Shown piece after piece: positions 18,489 to 27,730 of a stretch of 64,000 nt of DNA. The stretch is taken from the NCBI GenBank assembly GCA_964620445.1, contig CAZUHB010000006.1, forward strand, positions 1 through 64,000, in the 5' to 3' direction. The stretch comes from CAZUHB01 sp964620445 (lineage in GTDB: Bacteria; Planctomycetota; B15-G4; CAYZWU01). The notes under the pieces were generated by a model. The model saw only the letters and a list, made by a program, of their open reading frames with translations, had not been told where the DNA came from and did no database searches. The stretch's first letter is position 1, and every line of letters begins with the position of its first letter. The position numbers and the translations under genes are program-made.

Positions 18489-21029
18489 CGAAGGTTCCCC
18501 GTCTTTTTGCGGATTTCTCGAATCGAAGACGGCCAGATTCTTGATCAGCGGAGTCGAGACGGCCCGGTCGATGATCAGCCTCACACCGTCAGCCTGCCGA
18601 AGCGAAAAGCGATGGATCCGCTTGTGCCCGATGCAGGTGCCCTCGGCCAAGGGCTGCCACGTCCCGTCGCGGTCGATTTCCAGACGGTAGGCGCGCACAC
18701 GTTCGCCCTGCGCGATCTCTTCCTGGATCACGGCCGTGTCGAATTGCATCGCCCCGTCGAAATTCAGGTCGATCCGGTCGCCGCTTCCGCTGGTGCTTGC
18801 CAGCGGAGCGCTGAAGATCCTGCGGATCTCCCTGCCGAACTCCCTCAGGCGGGCCACGTCAGGCTGTGGGAGCAGACCGTCGGTGCCGGGAGTGATCCCG
18901 AGGATCAGGGTGGAGTTGTGTCCCACCGAGCGGCAGTACATGTCCACCAGCTTGTCCAGGGGATAGATCCAGCGCTCGCCACCCGGCTCGAAGAACCAGT
19001 CGTGGCCGCCGTGGCCGCGCAGGGGAGCGTCCGACATGGCCGGCATCCAGTAGGATCCGTCCGGATCACCATGTTTCAACAGGGCGAAGCGGTTCTTGCG
19101 GATCTCCTTGCCGGCGCTTTCTCCCGCGCCGGTGCAGTGATAGGGAAAGGTCGCCCAGCAAGGGTAGGGAACGGTGCCGCTCTCGGAGCCGCCCCAGCGC
19201 GCGTCCGCCCGCTGCAGATTGTGGTAAAAAACAGCCCGGGGCTGAAGGCTCTCGACCAGGGAGAGCAGATCAGGGCCTCCCTGTTCGGGACCATGCGCCC
19301 CTCCGTCGAACCAGAATTCGAACCACTCGCCATAGCCGGTGCAGATTTCTTCAACCTCTTTTTCGATGAGCCGGTTGTAGTCGTCCTGGCTGATCGTGCT
19401 GCGCTCGGTGACCTTGAAGTCATAGACTCCGAGCCGGGCGTTCCAGCGCGTGCCCAGGTAGATTCCGGGCTTGATGCCCTGTTTCCTGCACGACGTCGCG
19501 AATTCCCTGACGATGTCCCTGCCGTGATCGCCCCATTCGACCGCTTTGAGGCAGTAGGGATTGACCTCCGACTGCCAGAGCCGGAAACCGGACTCGTGGG
19601 ACGCCGTGAGGATCGCGAACCTTCCGCCGGCTTCCTTGACGGCCGTGATCCATTGATCGGTGTCCAGATTCGCCGGGTTGAACTGATCCACGTCGTCGAT
19701 CGGCGTGATGCGCGCCTTTGACTGGACGTAAGGCTCCTTGTTGAAGGTGTGCAGCTCGAAGCTGATCAGGAAGCCGAGCTCGGCTTCCTGCCACGCACGC
19801 TGGGCCGCGCGGGGTCTGGGGATTTCGCGGGCCCTTCCGGCCGGCGCCTCGGCGGTTACGGTCGCTGCGGCCTTCAGGGGGATGTGCACGTTGAAGGAGT
19901 GCTCGAACCTGTTCACGGCGGCGGCGGCGTAGAGCATGATCGGTTCGCCCTCCTCATCGAACAGAAGCTGGGCGCGCTCCAGGTTCTGGAGCTCCGTCAC
20001 GGTGCCGTCCTCCCAGGGAATCTGCAGTTCGAAGGCCAGCCGGTGAGCCGAGGGTTTCCACTCGATGCCGTCCGGCGATTCGAAGAGCGCCAGCGACTTG
20101 CTGCCCGTGATGCGGCCCGCATGGTCCTTCACGAGAGCATGGAAGATGGAGTGCCGTTCGCTGTACCACAGGTAGGGATCCTCGGCAGCCGCGAACTCTC
20201 CCCCGCCGACCGGAACTGCCAGCACCGGATCGGGCTGCACCTCGAAGGGCCCCCTGGGGCTCCGGCCGATGGCCACGCCGTGGACCGGCAGCCAGCGTCC
20301 GTCGCCGGATGCCCATCCCTTGAACATCATGAGATACGTGCCGTCCTCGCGCCGCTCCACCGAGGGATTCACCACGACGATATTGGCCGGCGAGACGCGA
20401 TCCGGGTCGCCGTATCGTTCTTCTTGCGGTATGTCGGCGCGGATGCGCGAAACCGGTTCGAGGATGGGCGCGTCGAAACGCGTGAACCTGCCCATGCCCA
20501 GGTCGGCCAGGCTCCGGGCTTCGACGACGCCGATCGTCTGATGCTTGATCGCGGTCTGGCGGTTGCCGATCATCCCGTCCGAAGAGGGATCATGATTTCC
20601 GGTATAGTAGAGGTACACCTTGCCGTCGAAGCGCTTGACATGAGGATTGTATACCGATCCCCCGTCGAAGGCGTGGAATCGCCCCTCGTGCTTGCGTCCG
20701 CGCAGCATGGTGCGTCTGTGGCCGAATGGCCCGTCCGGCCTGTCGGCCACGGCATGACAAATTTCCGAGTCGAGAACCCAGCCGTCGGAGAAACGGTACT
20801 TCTTGGGCCATCGGCAGTAGAACATGTGATATCGGCCGTCCTCCCCCCGCAGGACCGATGCCCCCCAGATGAACCAGTCGTCCTGTTCGAGAACGGCGTG
20901 TTTCGGAACAGGCTGGATCATCCTGGGAAAATCGTAAGCCTCCGCGGCCCGCGGATCGGCCCCGCCCGCGCAGGCCGTGATGAAGCCGACGGTGAGACAG
21001 ATTCTGACAAGGGCTGGCACTTTGCTCAT
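18480..21029 (-). CDS. lipoprotein fusion of a GH43-like propeller and a GH29 alpha-L-fucosidase
   Basis: An 849-residue two-enzyme fusion. The N-terminus MSKVPALVRICLTVGFITAC ends in a lipobox (ITAC), so it is probably lipid-anchored. Residues ~35-400 are a GH43/GH117-like five-bladed propeller (WFIWGASVLRGEDGRYHMFY, AAAEDPYLWY, HALVKDHAG). Residues ~415-735 are a GH29-type alpha-L-fucosidase barrel (GFLISFELHTFN, ITPIDDVDQFNPANLDTDQW, FAILTASHESGF). The WFDGG motif near residue 572 carries the expected nucleophile Asp. The tail (~740-849) is a beta-sandwich with discoidin-like features. ATG 21029 was chosen over one 96 bases upstream because GGGAGA precedes it and it starts the signal peptide. 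The substrate is unknown; fucose release is family knowledge. Confidence 0.85.
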   Translation of the reverse strand: MSKVPALVRICLTVGFITACAGGADPRAAEAYDFPRMIQPVPKHAVLEQDDWFIWGASVLRGEDGRYHMFYCRWPKKYRFSDGWVLDSEICHAVADRPDGPFGHRRTMLRGRKHEGRFHAFDGGSVYNPHVKRFDGKVYLYYTGNHDPSSDGMIGNRQTAIKHQTIGVVEARSLADLGMGRFTRFDAPILEPVSRIRADIPQEERYGDPDRVSPANIVVVNPSVERREDGTYLMMFKGWASGDGRWLPVHGVAIGRSPRGPFEVQPDPVLAVPVGGGEFAAAEDPYLWYSERHSIFHALVKDHAGRITGSKSLALFESPDGIEWKPSAHRLAFELQIPWEDGTVTELQNLERAQLLFDEEGEPIMLYAAAAVNRFEHSFNVHIPLKAAATVTAEAPAGRAREIPRPRAAQRAWQEAELGFLISFELHTFNKEPYVQSKARITPIDDVDQFNPANLDTDQWITAVKEAGGRFAILTASHESGFRLWQSEVNPYCLKAVEWGDHGRDIVREFATSCRKQGIKPGIYLGTRWNARLGVYDFKVTERSTISQDDYNRLIEKEVEEICTGYGEWFEFWFDGGAHGPEQGGPDLLSLVESLQPRAVFYHNLQRADARWGGSESGTVPYPCWATFPYHCTGAGESAGKEIRKNRFALLKHGDPDGSYWMPAMSDAPLRGHGGHDWFFEPGGERWIYPLDKLVDMYCRSVGHNSTLILGITPGTDGLLPQPDVARLREFGREIRRIFSAPLASTSGSGDRIDLNFDGAMQFDTAVIQEEIAQGERVRAYRLEIDRDGTWQPLAEGTCIGHKRIHRFSLRQADGVRLIIDRAVSTPLIKNLAVFDSRNPQKDGEPSKK

Positions 21030-21149
21030 GTCGTTCTCCCAGGTTGTCCGATTGCGTTCCGTTCTCTGTAGATCGAAGCACGACTCCGCTCGAAGGACGG
21101 GCGCAGCGATCGATGGGATAGCCATGGAGTCGACTATTTCGAGAATTCG

Positions 21150-22328
21150 CTAGAAAACAAACTGCACGCCCAATCCGAGGAAATTGCCGAGATCCTGCAT
21201 GTTGTTGTCGTCCTGCCAGGTGTAGTGGAGGTTGACCTTGCACTTGTGCTTGTCGATGTACCAGTTGACGCCCACATCGGTGGCGCTCTGGCTCTGGGCG
21301 GAATTGATCGAGTCGGTGGCGCCGTGGAACCGGGAATACATCACGGCCGGCTCGACGTGCTGTCCATTGTCGAGCGGGATGTTCCAGCCGACCCGTCCGT
21401 GATAGACGGTGTCGGTATAGGAAAAAGCGCCCACGTTCCGTTTGAGCCAATCGACCTCGCCGCTCACGTTCAGGTTGTCGTAGTTGGTGAGCATGTCGAC
21501 GCCGATCATGTTGTTCTTCCGGAACATCTCGGTCTCTTGCTGCTGCGTGACGTTCAACGCGAGTGTGGCGCCTCTCCGCCGGCCATAGTAGTTCGTGCCG
21601 TAGCCGATGGAGTAGGCGTTCATTTCAGGATCGCCCAGGGTGAACGCGAACCGGCCCGCGACGAGGGGTGACCACTTGGTGCCGCCCGGCGTGTTGACGC
21701 CCTGGATGTTCGCGTGATTGGTATCGAAGACGCCGACGTTGTAGTTGAAGCCCCAGTCGCTGTCGTGATAGAGACCGCCCACGTTGACGCCGGTCTCCCT
21801 GCCCGGACCGCGGCCCACGATGTGTCTGCGCACGAAACCGTTGGCCAGCGACTTGATGAAGGAGTTTACCTTGAAGGCAGTCGTGATACTTTCACGGCCG
21901 ACCTGGGGGCGGAAATATCCGGCCGTGATATTCAACCACGTGGGATCGACCTTCCAGGTGAAGATGGTGTCCCAGATGTAGAACTCCCTGTTGTCCGAAG
22001 CGTTGGCCTGAGGCGTACCGGAGGACGCCGTGGAATCGTTCTTGCCCAGGTTGTCGTAGGCGAGGCAGATCTTGTAGGCCACGTCTTCCCTGATCGAACC
22101 CTTGACGCCGAAGCGTCCCCTTCGCACGTACAGATCGCCGCGGCTGTGAACGGTGTCGCCATTCCCATCCTCGACATCCGAACTGTAGACACCCCAGAGC
22201 TGGATCATTCCGAACCAGTCGAGACCGAGGTCGTCTTCCCGCGACTTTTCTCCGTCCGCGGAGGCGGGGATGACCGGGAAAACAAAAAGGGCTGACATGA
22301 CAAAGAGAACAACCTTCCATCGATTCAT
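21150..22328 (-). CDS. OprP/OprO-like (phosphate-selective type) outer-membrane porin
   Basis: A 392-residue outer-membrane beta-barrel. It begins with a signal peptide (MNRWKVVLFVMSALFVFP, cleavage near IPASA), continues as alternating aromatic/polar strands (LYVRRGRFGVKGSIREDVAY, ITAGYFRPQVGRES, VGVFDTNHANIQG) and ends in ...LGLGVQFVF with the C-terminal Phe used by the BAM machinery. The order of strands and the YVRRGRFGVKG and GYFRPQVGRES motifs match phosphate-selective porins O and P. Selectivity cannot be read from sequence alone. ATG 22328 follows GAGGTGATCC; an upstream ATG (22388) would add a non-signal leader. It lies 120 nt upstream of the glycosidase start on the same strand and may be cotranscribed. 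Confidence 0.85.
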   Translation of the reverse strand: MNRWKVVLFVMSALFVFPVIPASADGEKSREDDLGLDWFGMIQLWGVYSSDVEDGNGDTVHSRGDLYVRRGRFGVKGSIREDVAYKICLAYDNLGKNDSTASSGTPQANASDNREFYIWDTIFTWKVDPTWLNITAGYFRPQVGRESITTAFKVNSFIKSLANGFVRRHIVGRGPGRETGVNVGGLYHDSDWGFNYNVGVFDTNHANIQGVNTPGGTKWSPLVAGRFAFTLGDPEMNAYSIGYGTNYYGRRRGATLALNVTQQQETEMFRKNNMIGVDMLTNYDNLNVSGEVDWLKRNVGAFSYTDTVYHGRVGWNIPLDNGQHVEPAVMYSRFHGATDSINSAQSQSATDVGVNWYIDKHKCKVNLHYTWQDDNNMQDLGNFLGLGVQFVF

Positions 22329-22506
22329 GATGCGGATCACCTCAAAAAGGAAAAAAATCGTACCTCTGCCTGTCGCGGGTGAATACATTTTCCGGAGCAG
22401 TTTCCGTCTTCCTTTTGATCGCTGAATCTCAGATCGAGGAATATATCAAATATCCCAACCGCTCATGACCAAAATCGAAAATGACGCCTCTGGAAACGGG
22501 ACCGGC

Positions 22507-23319
22507 ATGAAACCCGGCGAGACGCGCCGCGCGAGCCTGCTTCTCTGTTTGCTTTTCTTGCTCGCGCTTCTGTCTTCCTGCGCCGCCGGGCGCTGGGTGC
22601 AGAGGGAGATCGAGACCGGTCGCGATCTCAAGATCGTGCTCGAGCATCGTGTCGCCGACGATGTCGCGATGAATCCGGAGTACAGCCACCCCGCGGTCCT
22701 CGCTGCCGCGGACCTGGCGGCGATCTTCCGGCGCCTGCACTACCGCAGGCCGAGGACTTTCAAGGACCCGCTCGTGGAACCGGTTTTCTATCCAGATCAG
22801 GCCGAAGAGCTTGCCCACGCCGTGGCCGCGGCGCTTGCCGCCGCCGAACGGTGGGAGCGGGTGCGATTCGCCTCGTACTGCAATCGGAAGAGCTTTTTCT
22901 TCAACTGCCGCTGCAAGACGGAAGGTGTGGTCTATCTAAAGGAGCGGAATCTGCTGCACATCGCATTCTGGGAGATCGACAGGGAGTCCGATTCGACGGA
23001 AATATTCGATCCCGGAATGGAGCTGACCAAAAACGATCCCTTGACGGTCCGGGCCACCCGGACGCCGCTCGAGCCCGCGTCCTGGTACGAGCCCGGAATC
23101 GGAGAGAGATCGTGCGAGACCATGCCCCTCTGGGCGGTCGTTGATCTGGCCGAGGCGAAACGGACCGGACCCGCCGAGCCGCCCGGCCGCGGACCCGGCG
23201 ATCCTGTGCTCGAGGCGTTGCGGCGCCTCAAGCAGTATCACGACGAGGGTTTGATCGACGACGAGGAGTACAAGGCGAAGAAGAAAGTACTTCTCGAGAA
23301 GATGGACGATTCGGAGTAG
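22507..23319 (+). CDS. lipoprotein with C-terminal SHOCT domain
   Basis: A 270-residue predicted lipoprotein: MKPGETRRASLLLCLLFLLA then LLSSC (lipobox). The body (~30-220) is unrecognised, with a Cys-rich patch (ASYCNRKSFFFNCRCKTEG). The last ~30 residues (LRRLKQYHDEGLIDDEEYKA) are a SHOCT helical hairpin, a short oligomerisation-type domain. An ATG at 22465 would add 14 residues (MTKIENDASGNGTG) that do not fit a signal peptide, so 22507 is preferred. The gene is alone on the plus strand between two minus-strand groups and converges on the CotH operon. Confidence 0.75.
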   Translation: MKPGETRRASLLLCLLFLLALLSSCAAGRWVQREIETGRDLKIVLEHRVADDVAMNPEYSHPAVLAAADLAAIFRRLHYRRPRTFKDPLVEPVFYPDQAEELAHAVAAALAAAERWERVRFASYCNRKSFFFNCRCKTEGVVYLKERNLLHIAFWEIDRESDSTEIFDPGMELTKNDPLTVRATRTPLEPASWYEPGIGERSCETMPLWAVVDLAEAKRTGPAEPPGRGPGDPVLEALRRLKQYHDEGLIDDEEYKAKKKVLLEKMDDSE

Positions 23320-23380
23320 GAGCGGGGCGGTCCGGTTCGGCAAGCACGATCCCGCGATCGCCCGGCGTTCCTTCCGCCTG

Positions 23381-23691
23381 TCAGGGGCCGATAACGGTCT
23401 CGAGCCCGTTCGATGCCTCGACCGGCCCTGAGCAGTAGGTGAGGCACTGCGCGTACACGGGGATCCCGACCAGGTTCGAGTTGTTGGGGATCGTCATGTT
23501 CAGGTCGACGGCGCCCGAGCCGTTCGTCCAGAGTGTGGTTTTCCAGAAGGGAGGAACGGTGATGAGCAAGACCGCTCCCGACGGAAAGGTCGAGTCGTTG
23601 TCGTTCCACGAGAGGCCGAAGACCACCCAGTTGCTCGTGGGGCCGTTCCGGATCTCGAAAGTGATTGGCGCGTTGAGGACCGGGGTGCCCG
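23381..23691. repeat. 311-bp near-identical repeat, copy 1
   Basis: Matches 28542-28852 with three substitutions (near 23395, 23434 and 23666) and no gaps. It encodes the C-terminal module of CotH paralogue 1. Identity ends abruptly at 23691, within the codons just before the TPVLNAPITFEI motif. Confidence 0.95.
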
Positions 23692-25798
23692 TCGCGGAGA
23701 GGCTCAACGTGTTGGCCGCCCCGTCGAGGGCCGAGAAGGTCCTGTAGCCCGTCGTTCCGGGCGCGTTGAGCGCGTCGGGCGACGGAACGGGGAAGGTCAC
23801 CCACCTATCCTGCCCGTCGAAGAGACGGCCCGTCGCCGTGTCGGCTTCCTGGGCGCCGAAGACGAGAAAGTCGAGCACCGTCGCCCCGTCGTAATGGACC
23901 AGGGCGATCTCCTCGCCATCGGCGTCGAGCTTGAAGCTCGCGTGCAGCGGACCCTCGTCGACCTCGTCGTCGGCCCAGATGAGCAGCGTGTCGCCGGCAG
24001 CGATCGTGGTGCCGGTCGGGATCTGCCACTTCGCGAGGATATTCAGGTTGTCCGTGATGTAGGCGCCGCCCAGGTCGATCGTTGACGCGCTGCTGTTGTG
24101 GATCTCGACCCAGTCATCGAAGTCGCCATTCTCGTCCGTGTTGACCGTATCGTTCTTTGCCAGGAACTCGTTCAGCAAGACCGACGAATTGCTTCCCGCC
24201 GAGGAGACACGGTAATCGAGGGGAGCGAACTCGGCTTCGACAGGGGCGTGTTTCCTCACTCCCGTCGTGCGCGCGGCGACGAAGTACTCGACCAGGGTCG
24301 CCGTGGGCTGCGGCGGAATGACGGCGCCCCAGACCCCGTCGGAGGCGGCTCCGTCGCCGTGCATGCCGTCGTCGTACATGGTCGAGGCGATGAAGACCCC
24401 GGCCTCCCCGGCGCGGTACATCACGTCGGCGCTGCTGATACTGCCTGTCGAGACGGAAAGCGCGGCCGTGACAGTCACCGCGTCGGAAGAGGACGGCTCC
24501 GCCGGGGCGGCGTCGACCTGGTCGATCACGATCTCCGGTTTCGCGTATTCGGCGTGGCCGAGCAGATAGGCTCTCCGGTTGTCGACGAACGGTTGCAGGC
24601 CGGCGGAGAGGAAGACATCGTCTCCCGTGGTGGTCAGGTCCTGGTACACATTGTCGTAGAAGTTCTGCAGGGAGTAGAGCCGCTTGGGATCGCTGATCAC
24701 GTCCTGCTCGATCAGGTTCTGCAGGTAGAGGATGCGGGGCTCCAGAAGGGCCCAGTCGAACTCCGCCGCGAAGAGGGCGCGGTGATGGGCCATGTATCTC
24801 TCGGGTCCTTCGGCCGAGTTGGAGCTGTACAGCTCGTTGATGAGCGGGTGCCGGCTGTTCATGCCGTAGAAGGGATCGAGCTCCTGGATCTCGGTGATCG
24901 TCAGGTCGCCGCCGCCCGATTGTTTCCTGAACTGGGCAAAGCACATGTTCCAGTCCCAGGGGAGGATATCGAACCTGCCGTAGCTCGTGTAGAGGTAGTA
25001 GTTGTGGCCCGGGCTCAGGTAGGAGTCGAGGTTGCCGAGCAGGTTGCACGCCGCGAGGTACCTCAGAGCCTGATCGATGGCGAGGACCGGCTCGAGGTTC
25101 ACGTCGAACGACTGGGGATCGCCGTTGTTGAGTTCGTCGATCATGTCGATCAGGTCGGTCCACTCCTGTCCGTTGCCGTCGCTGTGCAGTTCGTACTCGG
25201 CCTGGTAGTCAACGGGATTGCTGCCGAGCCATTCGAGCGAGCCGTGCACGGCCTTGTAACGGTTCCCGTCCTCGTCGCTGTACCACTCGTCGATGAAATC
25301 GGCGTCGATCTGCTGGACGTTGATGTAGATGCCCCAGTACTGGCCGTTGAGCCAGAGCCGGACGTAGTTGGCTTTCGGCGCCGGCATGTACCGGCGGAGC
25401 AGTTCGTACACGGCCACCTCGCGGACGAAGGTCGGGTCGCGGTAGCTGTTGCCGAGGTTGATGTTGTCGTAGCCGTAGAGAACCTGATCGGCAACGTACT
25501 CGTCTGTGTGGATCTTGAAAGGCATCTTCTCCGCCGGCCACACGTGGGTCGCGCTCGAGTTGCCCTTGAAACGGATTCCCACCGAGGGATAGACCACGCC
25601 GTCCACCTCGAGGTCGGCCTCCATCATCGTCTCGGTCTGGTAGTTGATCCAGAGATCGTTCCACCAGTTCGGCTGGGAGAAGGTCAGCTTGAAATCGCGG
25701 ACGGTGTCGACGTCGTAGAGGTCGGAAGTCTGGGCGGCTGCCGACGCGGCGAGGACGGCCAAGACGAGAGGCACAAGGATTATTTCGATCGGACGCAT
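23381..25798 (-). CDS. secreted CotH-type protein kinase with lamin-tail domain (paralogue 1)
   Basis: An 805-residue exported protein: signal peptide (MRPIEIILVPLVLAVLAASA), then a CotH kinase domain at ~25-430 with GIRFKGNSSAT near 76, KMPFKIHTDEY, HNYYLYTSYGRFDILPWDWN near 281 (metal-binding Asp) and the C-lobe. CotH proteins of spore formers are atypical kinases that phosphorylate secreted or coat proteins. A lamin-tail (LTD) beta-sandwich lies at ~535-650 (VLLNEFLAKND, DWVEIHNSSASTIDLGG) and a ~100-residue terminal module at ~703-805 ends ETVIGP. It is the last gene of a five-gene operon, 30 nt after the HlyD gene. The start has GAGGAG eight bases upstream. Its 3' end is nearly identical in DNA to that of paralogue 2. 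Confidence 0.88.
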   Translation of the reverse strand: MRPIEIILVPLVLAVLAASAAAQTSDLYDVDTVRDFKLTFSQPNWWNDLWINYQTETMMEADLEVDGVVYPSVGIRFKGNSSATHVWPAEKMPFKIHTDEYVADQVLYGYDNINLGNSYRDPTFVREVAVYELLRRYMPAPKANYVRLWLNGQYWGIYINVQQIDADFIDEWYSDEDGNRYKAVHGSLEWLGSNPVDYQAEYELHSDGNGQEWTDLIDMIDELNNGDPQSFDVNLEPVLAIDQALRYLAACNLLGNLDSYLSPGHNYYLYTSYGRFDILPWDWNMCFAQFRKQSGGGDLTITEIQELDPFYGMNSRHPLINELYSSNSAEGPERYMAHHRALFAAEFDWALLEPRILYLQNLIEQDVISDPKRLYSLQNFYDNVYQDLTTTGDDVFLSAGLQPFVDNRRAYLLGHAEYAKPEIVIDQVDAAPAEPSSSDAVTVTAALSVSTGSISSADVMYRAGEAGVFIASTMYDDGMHGDGAASDGVWGAVIPPQPTATLVEYFVAARTTGVRKHAPVEAEFAPLDYRVSSAGSNSSVLLNEFLAKNDTVNTDENGDFDDWVEIHNSSASTIDLGGAYITDNLNILAKWQIPTGTTIAAGDTLLIWADDEVDEGPLHASFKLDADGEEIALVHYDGATVLDFLVFGAQEADTATGRLFDGQDRWVTFPVPSPDALNAPGTTGYRTFSALDGAANTLSLSATGTPVLNAPITFEIRNGPTSNWVVFGLSWNDNDSTFPSGAVLLITVPPFWKTTLWTNGSGAVDLNMTIPNNSNLVGIPVYAQCLTYCSGPVEASNGLETVIGP

Positions 25799-25828
25799 CG
25801 GAGATCTCCTCTAGAGGTAAAGAGCGAT

Positions 25829-27025
25829 TCAGAACCGTACCTCGATCGCCTCGCCCGGTTTCAGATTCACCGTCTCCGGACAGGGTATGTGAACGGCGAG
25901 CCCCCAGCTGGGTGTCAGGGCACCCGGGGTGAGGCGCTCGGGAAGTTGCTCCACGCTGCAGGCCAGGGAAGCGACCCTGCTTCGAAAGGAATGTCCTCCA
26001 TCGGCCAGCGTGCGGATGAGAACGTTCGCCCCCTTCTCGATATCGTGAATCCTGGATTCCGGCAGGTATGCCACGATCTCCGTCGCCTTCGGATCGACGA
26101 TGGAGACCACGGGCTGTCCCGGCTCGACGAACTCCCCGGCGCGGCGGAAGACGGCCGCAACCATTCCGTGAGCCGGGGCCCTGAGAACGAGGTCGGTGAT
26201 CGCGAGGTGGGCCTGCTCGATCCGCACCTCCTGGACCTTGACGGCGTACTCGAGCGGCTTGAGAAGGATCGCGGCCTCGGGAAGCTCCTCGACATGCTCG
26301 CTCGCGAATTTCCGGTAGCGCGAGTCGGCCTCCTCGTAGCGTTCCCGCATCCTTTCCACGCGCGGCTCCTGCTTGGCCACGCTCTCCTCTAGAGCGCCGT
26401 AGGTGTAGAGGTCCTGCTCCAGATCGGCAAGAGACTCGATTTCGCTGTCGTGGAGGAGGCGGCTCCGATTGGCCGTCAATTCGAGCCCCTGCAGCCTGAT
26501 CCTGTCCTCGGCCAGACCGGCCAGGCTGTCGAGGTAGTCGATGTGGGCGTTCTCCGCATCCCGCGCGAAACGGCGCAGGTTGGTTTGCAGATCGGTCTGC
26601 TGTCCGGCGGCGCTCAGTTCCCAGAGCGCTTTCTCGCGGCCCAGCTCGAGGCGGAGCCGCTCCAGCTCCACCCGGGCCTCTTCCAGCTCGAAGAGGAGCG
26701 CGCTGTCATCGAGGCGGGCGATCATCTCTCCCCGGCGCACCTCCTGACCGAAACGGACCTCCAGAGTGGCCAGGCGGCCCGCGACTCCGGGCGCGACGGA
26801 GTAGCGTATCTCGTCGGCGAATCCCGTGAGTGTGAGGCCCTGTTCTTCCCTGAGGTAGAGCATCCCCGCGCCGGCGAGCGCCGCTAGCCAGATGAGAAAG
26901 GGCGGAAACCGCAGCAGGTGGCGTTTGACCCGGCACCAGAGCGGAATCCGGAATCGGGCCGGATTTCGGGTTTCGTTCCGGGCGGCGGATTTCGCGTCAG
27001 CGGCGGATTTCGCGTGAGCGACCAT
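25829..27025 (-). CDS. HlyD-family periplasmic adaptor (membrane fusion) protein
   Basis: A 398-residue adaptor: a cytoplasmic basic leader, one transmembrane helix (~43-60, PPFLIWLAALAGAGMLYL), a split biotinyl-lipoyl-like domain (VAPGVAGRLATLEVRFGQEV and its partner VLRAPAHGMVAAVFRRAGEF), a long coiled coil between them (~115-270), and a beta-barrel end (LKPGEAIEVRF). Such proteins link an inner-membrane transporter to the outer membrane or peptidoglycan. Its ATG overlaps the stop of the DUF4956 gene (TGATG), so it is coupled to that membrane protein rather than to a recognisable ABC or RND pump, which is absent. This suggests a non-standard export partner (inference). Confidence 0.88.
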   Translation of the reverse strand: MVAHAKSAADAKSAARNETRNPARFRIPLWCRVKRHLLRFPPFLIWLAALAGAGMLYLREEQGLTLTGFADEIRYSVAPGVAGRLATLEVRFGQEVRRGEMIARLDDSALLFELEEARVELERLRLELGREKALWELSAAGQQTDLQTNLRRFARDAENAHIDYLDSLAGLAEDRIRLQGLELTANRSRLLHDSEIESLADLEQDLYTYGALEESVAKQEPRVERMRERYEEADSRYRKFASEHVEELPEAAILLKPLEYAVKVQEVRIEQAHLAITDLVLRAPAHGMVAAVFRRAGEFVEPGQPVVSIVDPKATEIVAYLPESRIHDIEKGANVLIRTLADGGHSFRSRVASLACSVEQLPERLTPGALTPSWGLAVHIPCPETVNLKPGEAIEVRF

Positions 27026-27723
27026 CAGGGTGTTGCCTCCCCGTCCTGCATGAGGAGAGAAATGTTCTCGACGCCCTCGATCCTTTCGATCTCGGCCACG
27101 AGCCGGGAGCTGTACCTCGGATCGATCAGCTTGACCTGGTAGGCGTGTTCCATCACCGGGCCCGGTCCCGCTTCTCTCATGTGCAGCAGCTTGATGGCGT
27201 CGCAATAGTGATTGAGCACGGCCTCCAGGTTCGCCTCCGCCTCTCCGCCGAGGGGCAGGCTGAGCCGGAAGAGACCGTCATGGCTGAGCCTGTTGCCGAA
27301 CCGGACGAGCGAGAGATAGACGAAGATCAGGCAGATCACGGCGGTGCCGATCACGCCGGCCATGAGGTTGCCCGTGCCGGTGGCGATTCCGAGCGCCACG
27401 GCGAGAAAGAGGAAGACCGTGTCCTTCGAGTCTTTCACCGGGGTGCGGAAGCGGATCAAGGCCAGTGCGCCGAAGAGGCCGAAGGCGCGCGCGATGTTGT
27501 TGCCGATGACGAGCATCACCAGCGCCACGATGAGAGAGAGAACGATGAGCGACTGCGACATCGACGCCGAGTAGGAGACTCCCCGGTGCGTCCACACGTA
27601 GATCCAACCCACGGCCTGGCTGAGAACGAAGGTGGCGAGCAGACAGAGAAGGATCGATCCGGCGGTGAGCGCGCCGGCGCCCTCGTTGAAATCGAGCATG
27701 GTGTTGAAGAATTCGTTCATCAT
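27025..27723 (-). CDS. DUF4956 integral membrane protein
   Basis: A 232-residue inner-membrane protein with about four to five transmembrane helices in the first ~140 residues (SILLCLLATFVLSQAVGWIY, SLIVLSLIVALVMLVIGNN, VFLFLAVALGIATGTGNL, VICLIFVYLSLVRF). A conserved loop reads GLFGALALIRFRTPVKDSKD, characteristic of DUF4956. The soluble tail (~150-232) is an alpha/beta domain. DUF4956 genes frequently accompany VTC-domain polymerases and CotH kinases in bacterial genomes (recalled neighbourhood, not re-checked). It starts 7 nt after the VTC gene stop and overlaps the HlyD start, so all three are one translational unit. Confidence 0.88.
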   Translation of the reverse strand: MMNEFFNTMLDFNEGAGALTAGSILLCLLATFVLSQAVGWIYVWTHRGVSYSASMSQSLIVLSLIVALVMLVIGNNIARAFGLFGALALIRFRTPVKDSKDTVFLFLAVALGIATGTGNLMAGVIGTAVICLIFVYLSLVRFGNRLSHDGLFRLSLPLGGEAEANLEAVLNHYCDAIKLLHMREAGPGPVMEHAYQVKLIDPRYSSRLVAEIERIEGVENISLLMQDGEATP

Positions 27724-27730
27724 CTCTTTC

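Noticed and set aside
18435..21071. Two long plus-strand open frames (428 and 440 codons)
   Set aside because: Antisense to the propeller/GH29 gene, which has complete catalytic motifs and a lipobox.
24098..26392. 764-codon plus-strand open frame
   Set aside because: Lies opposite the CotH and HlyD genes; composition is Val/Asp/Arg-rich mirror sequence without domain motifs.
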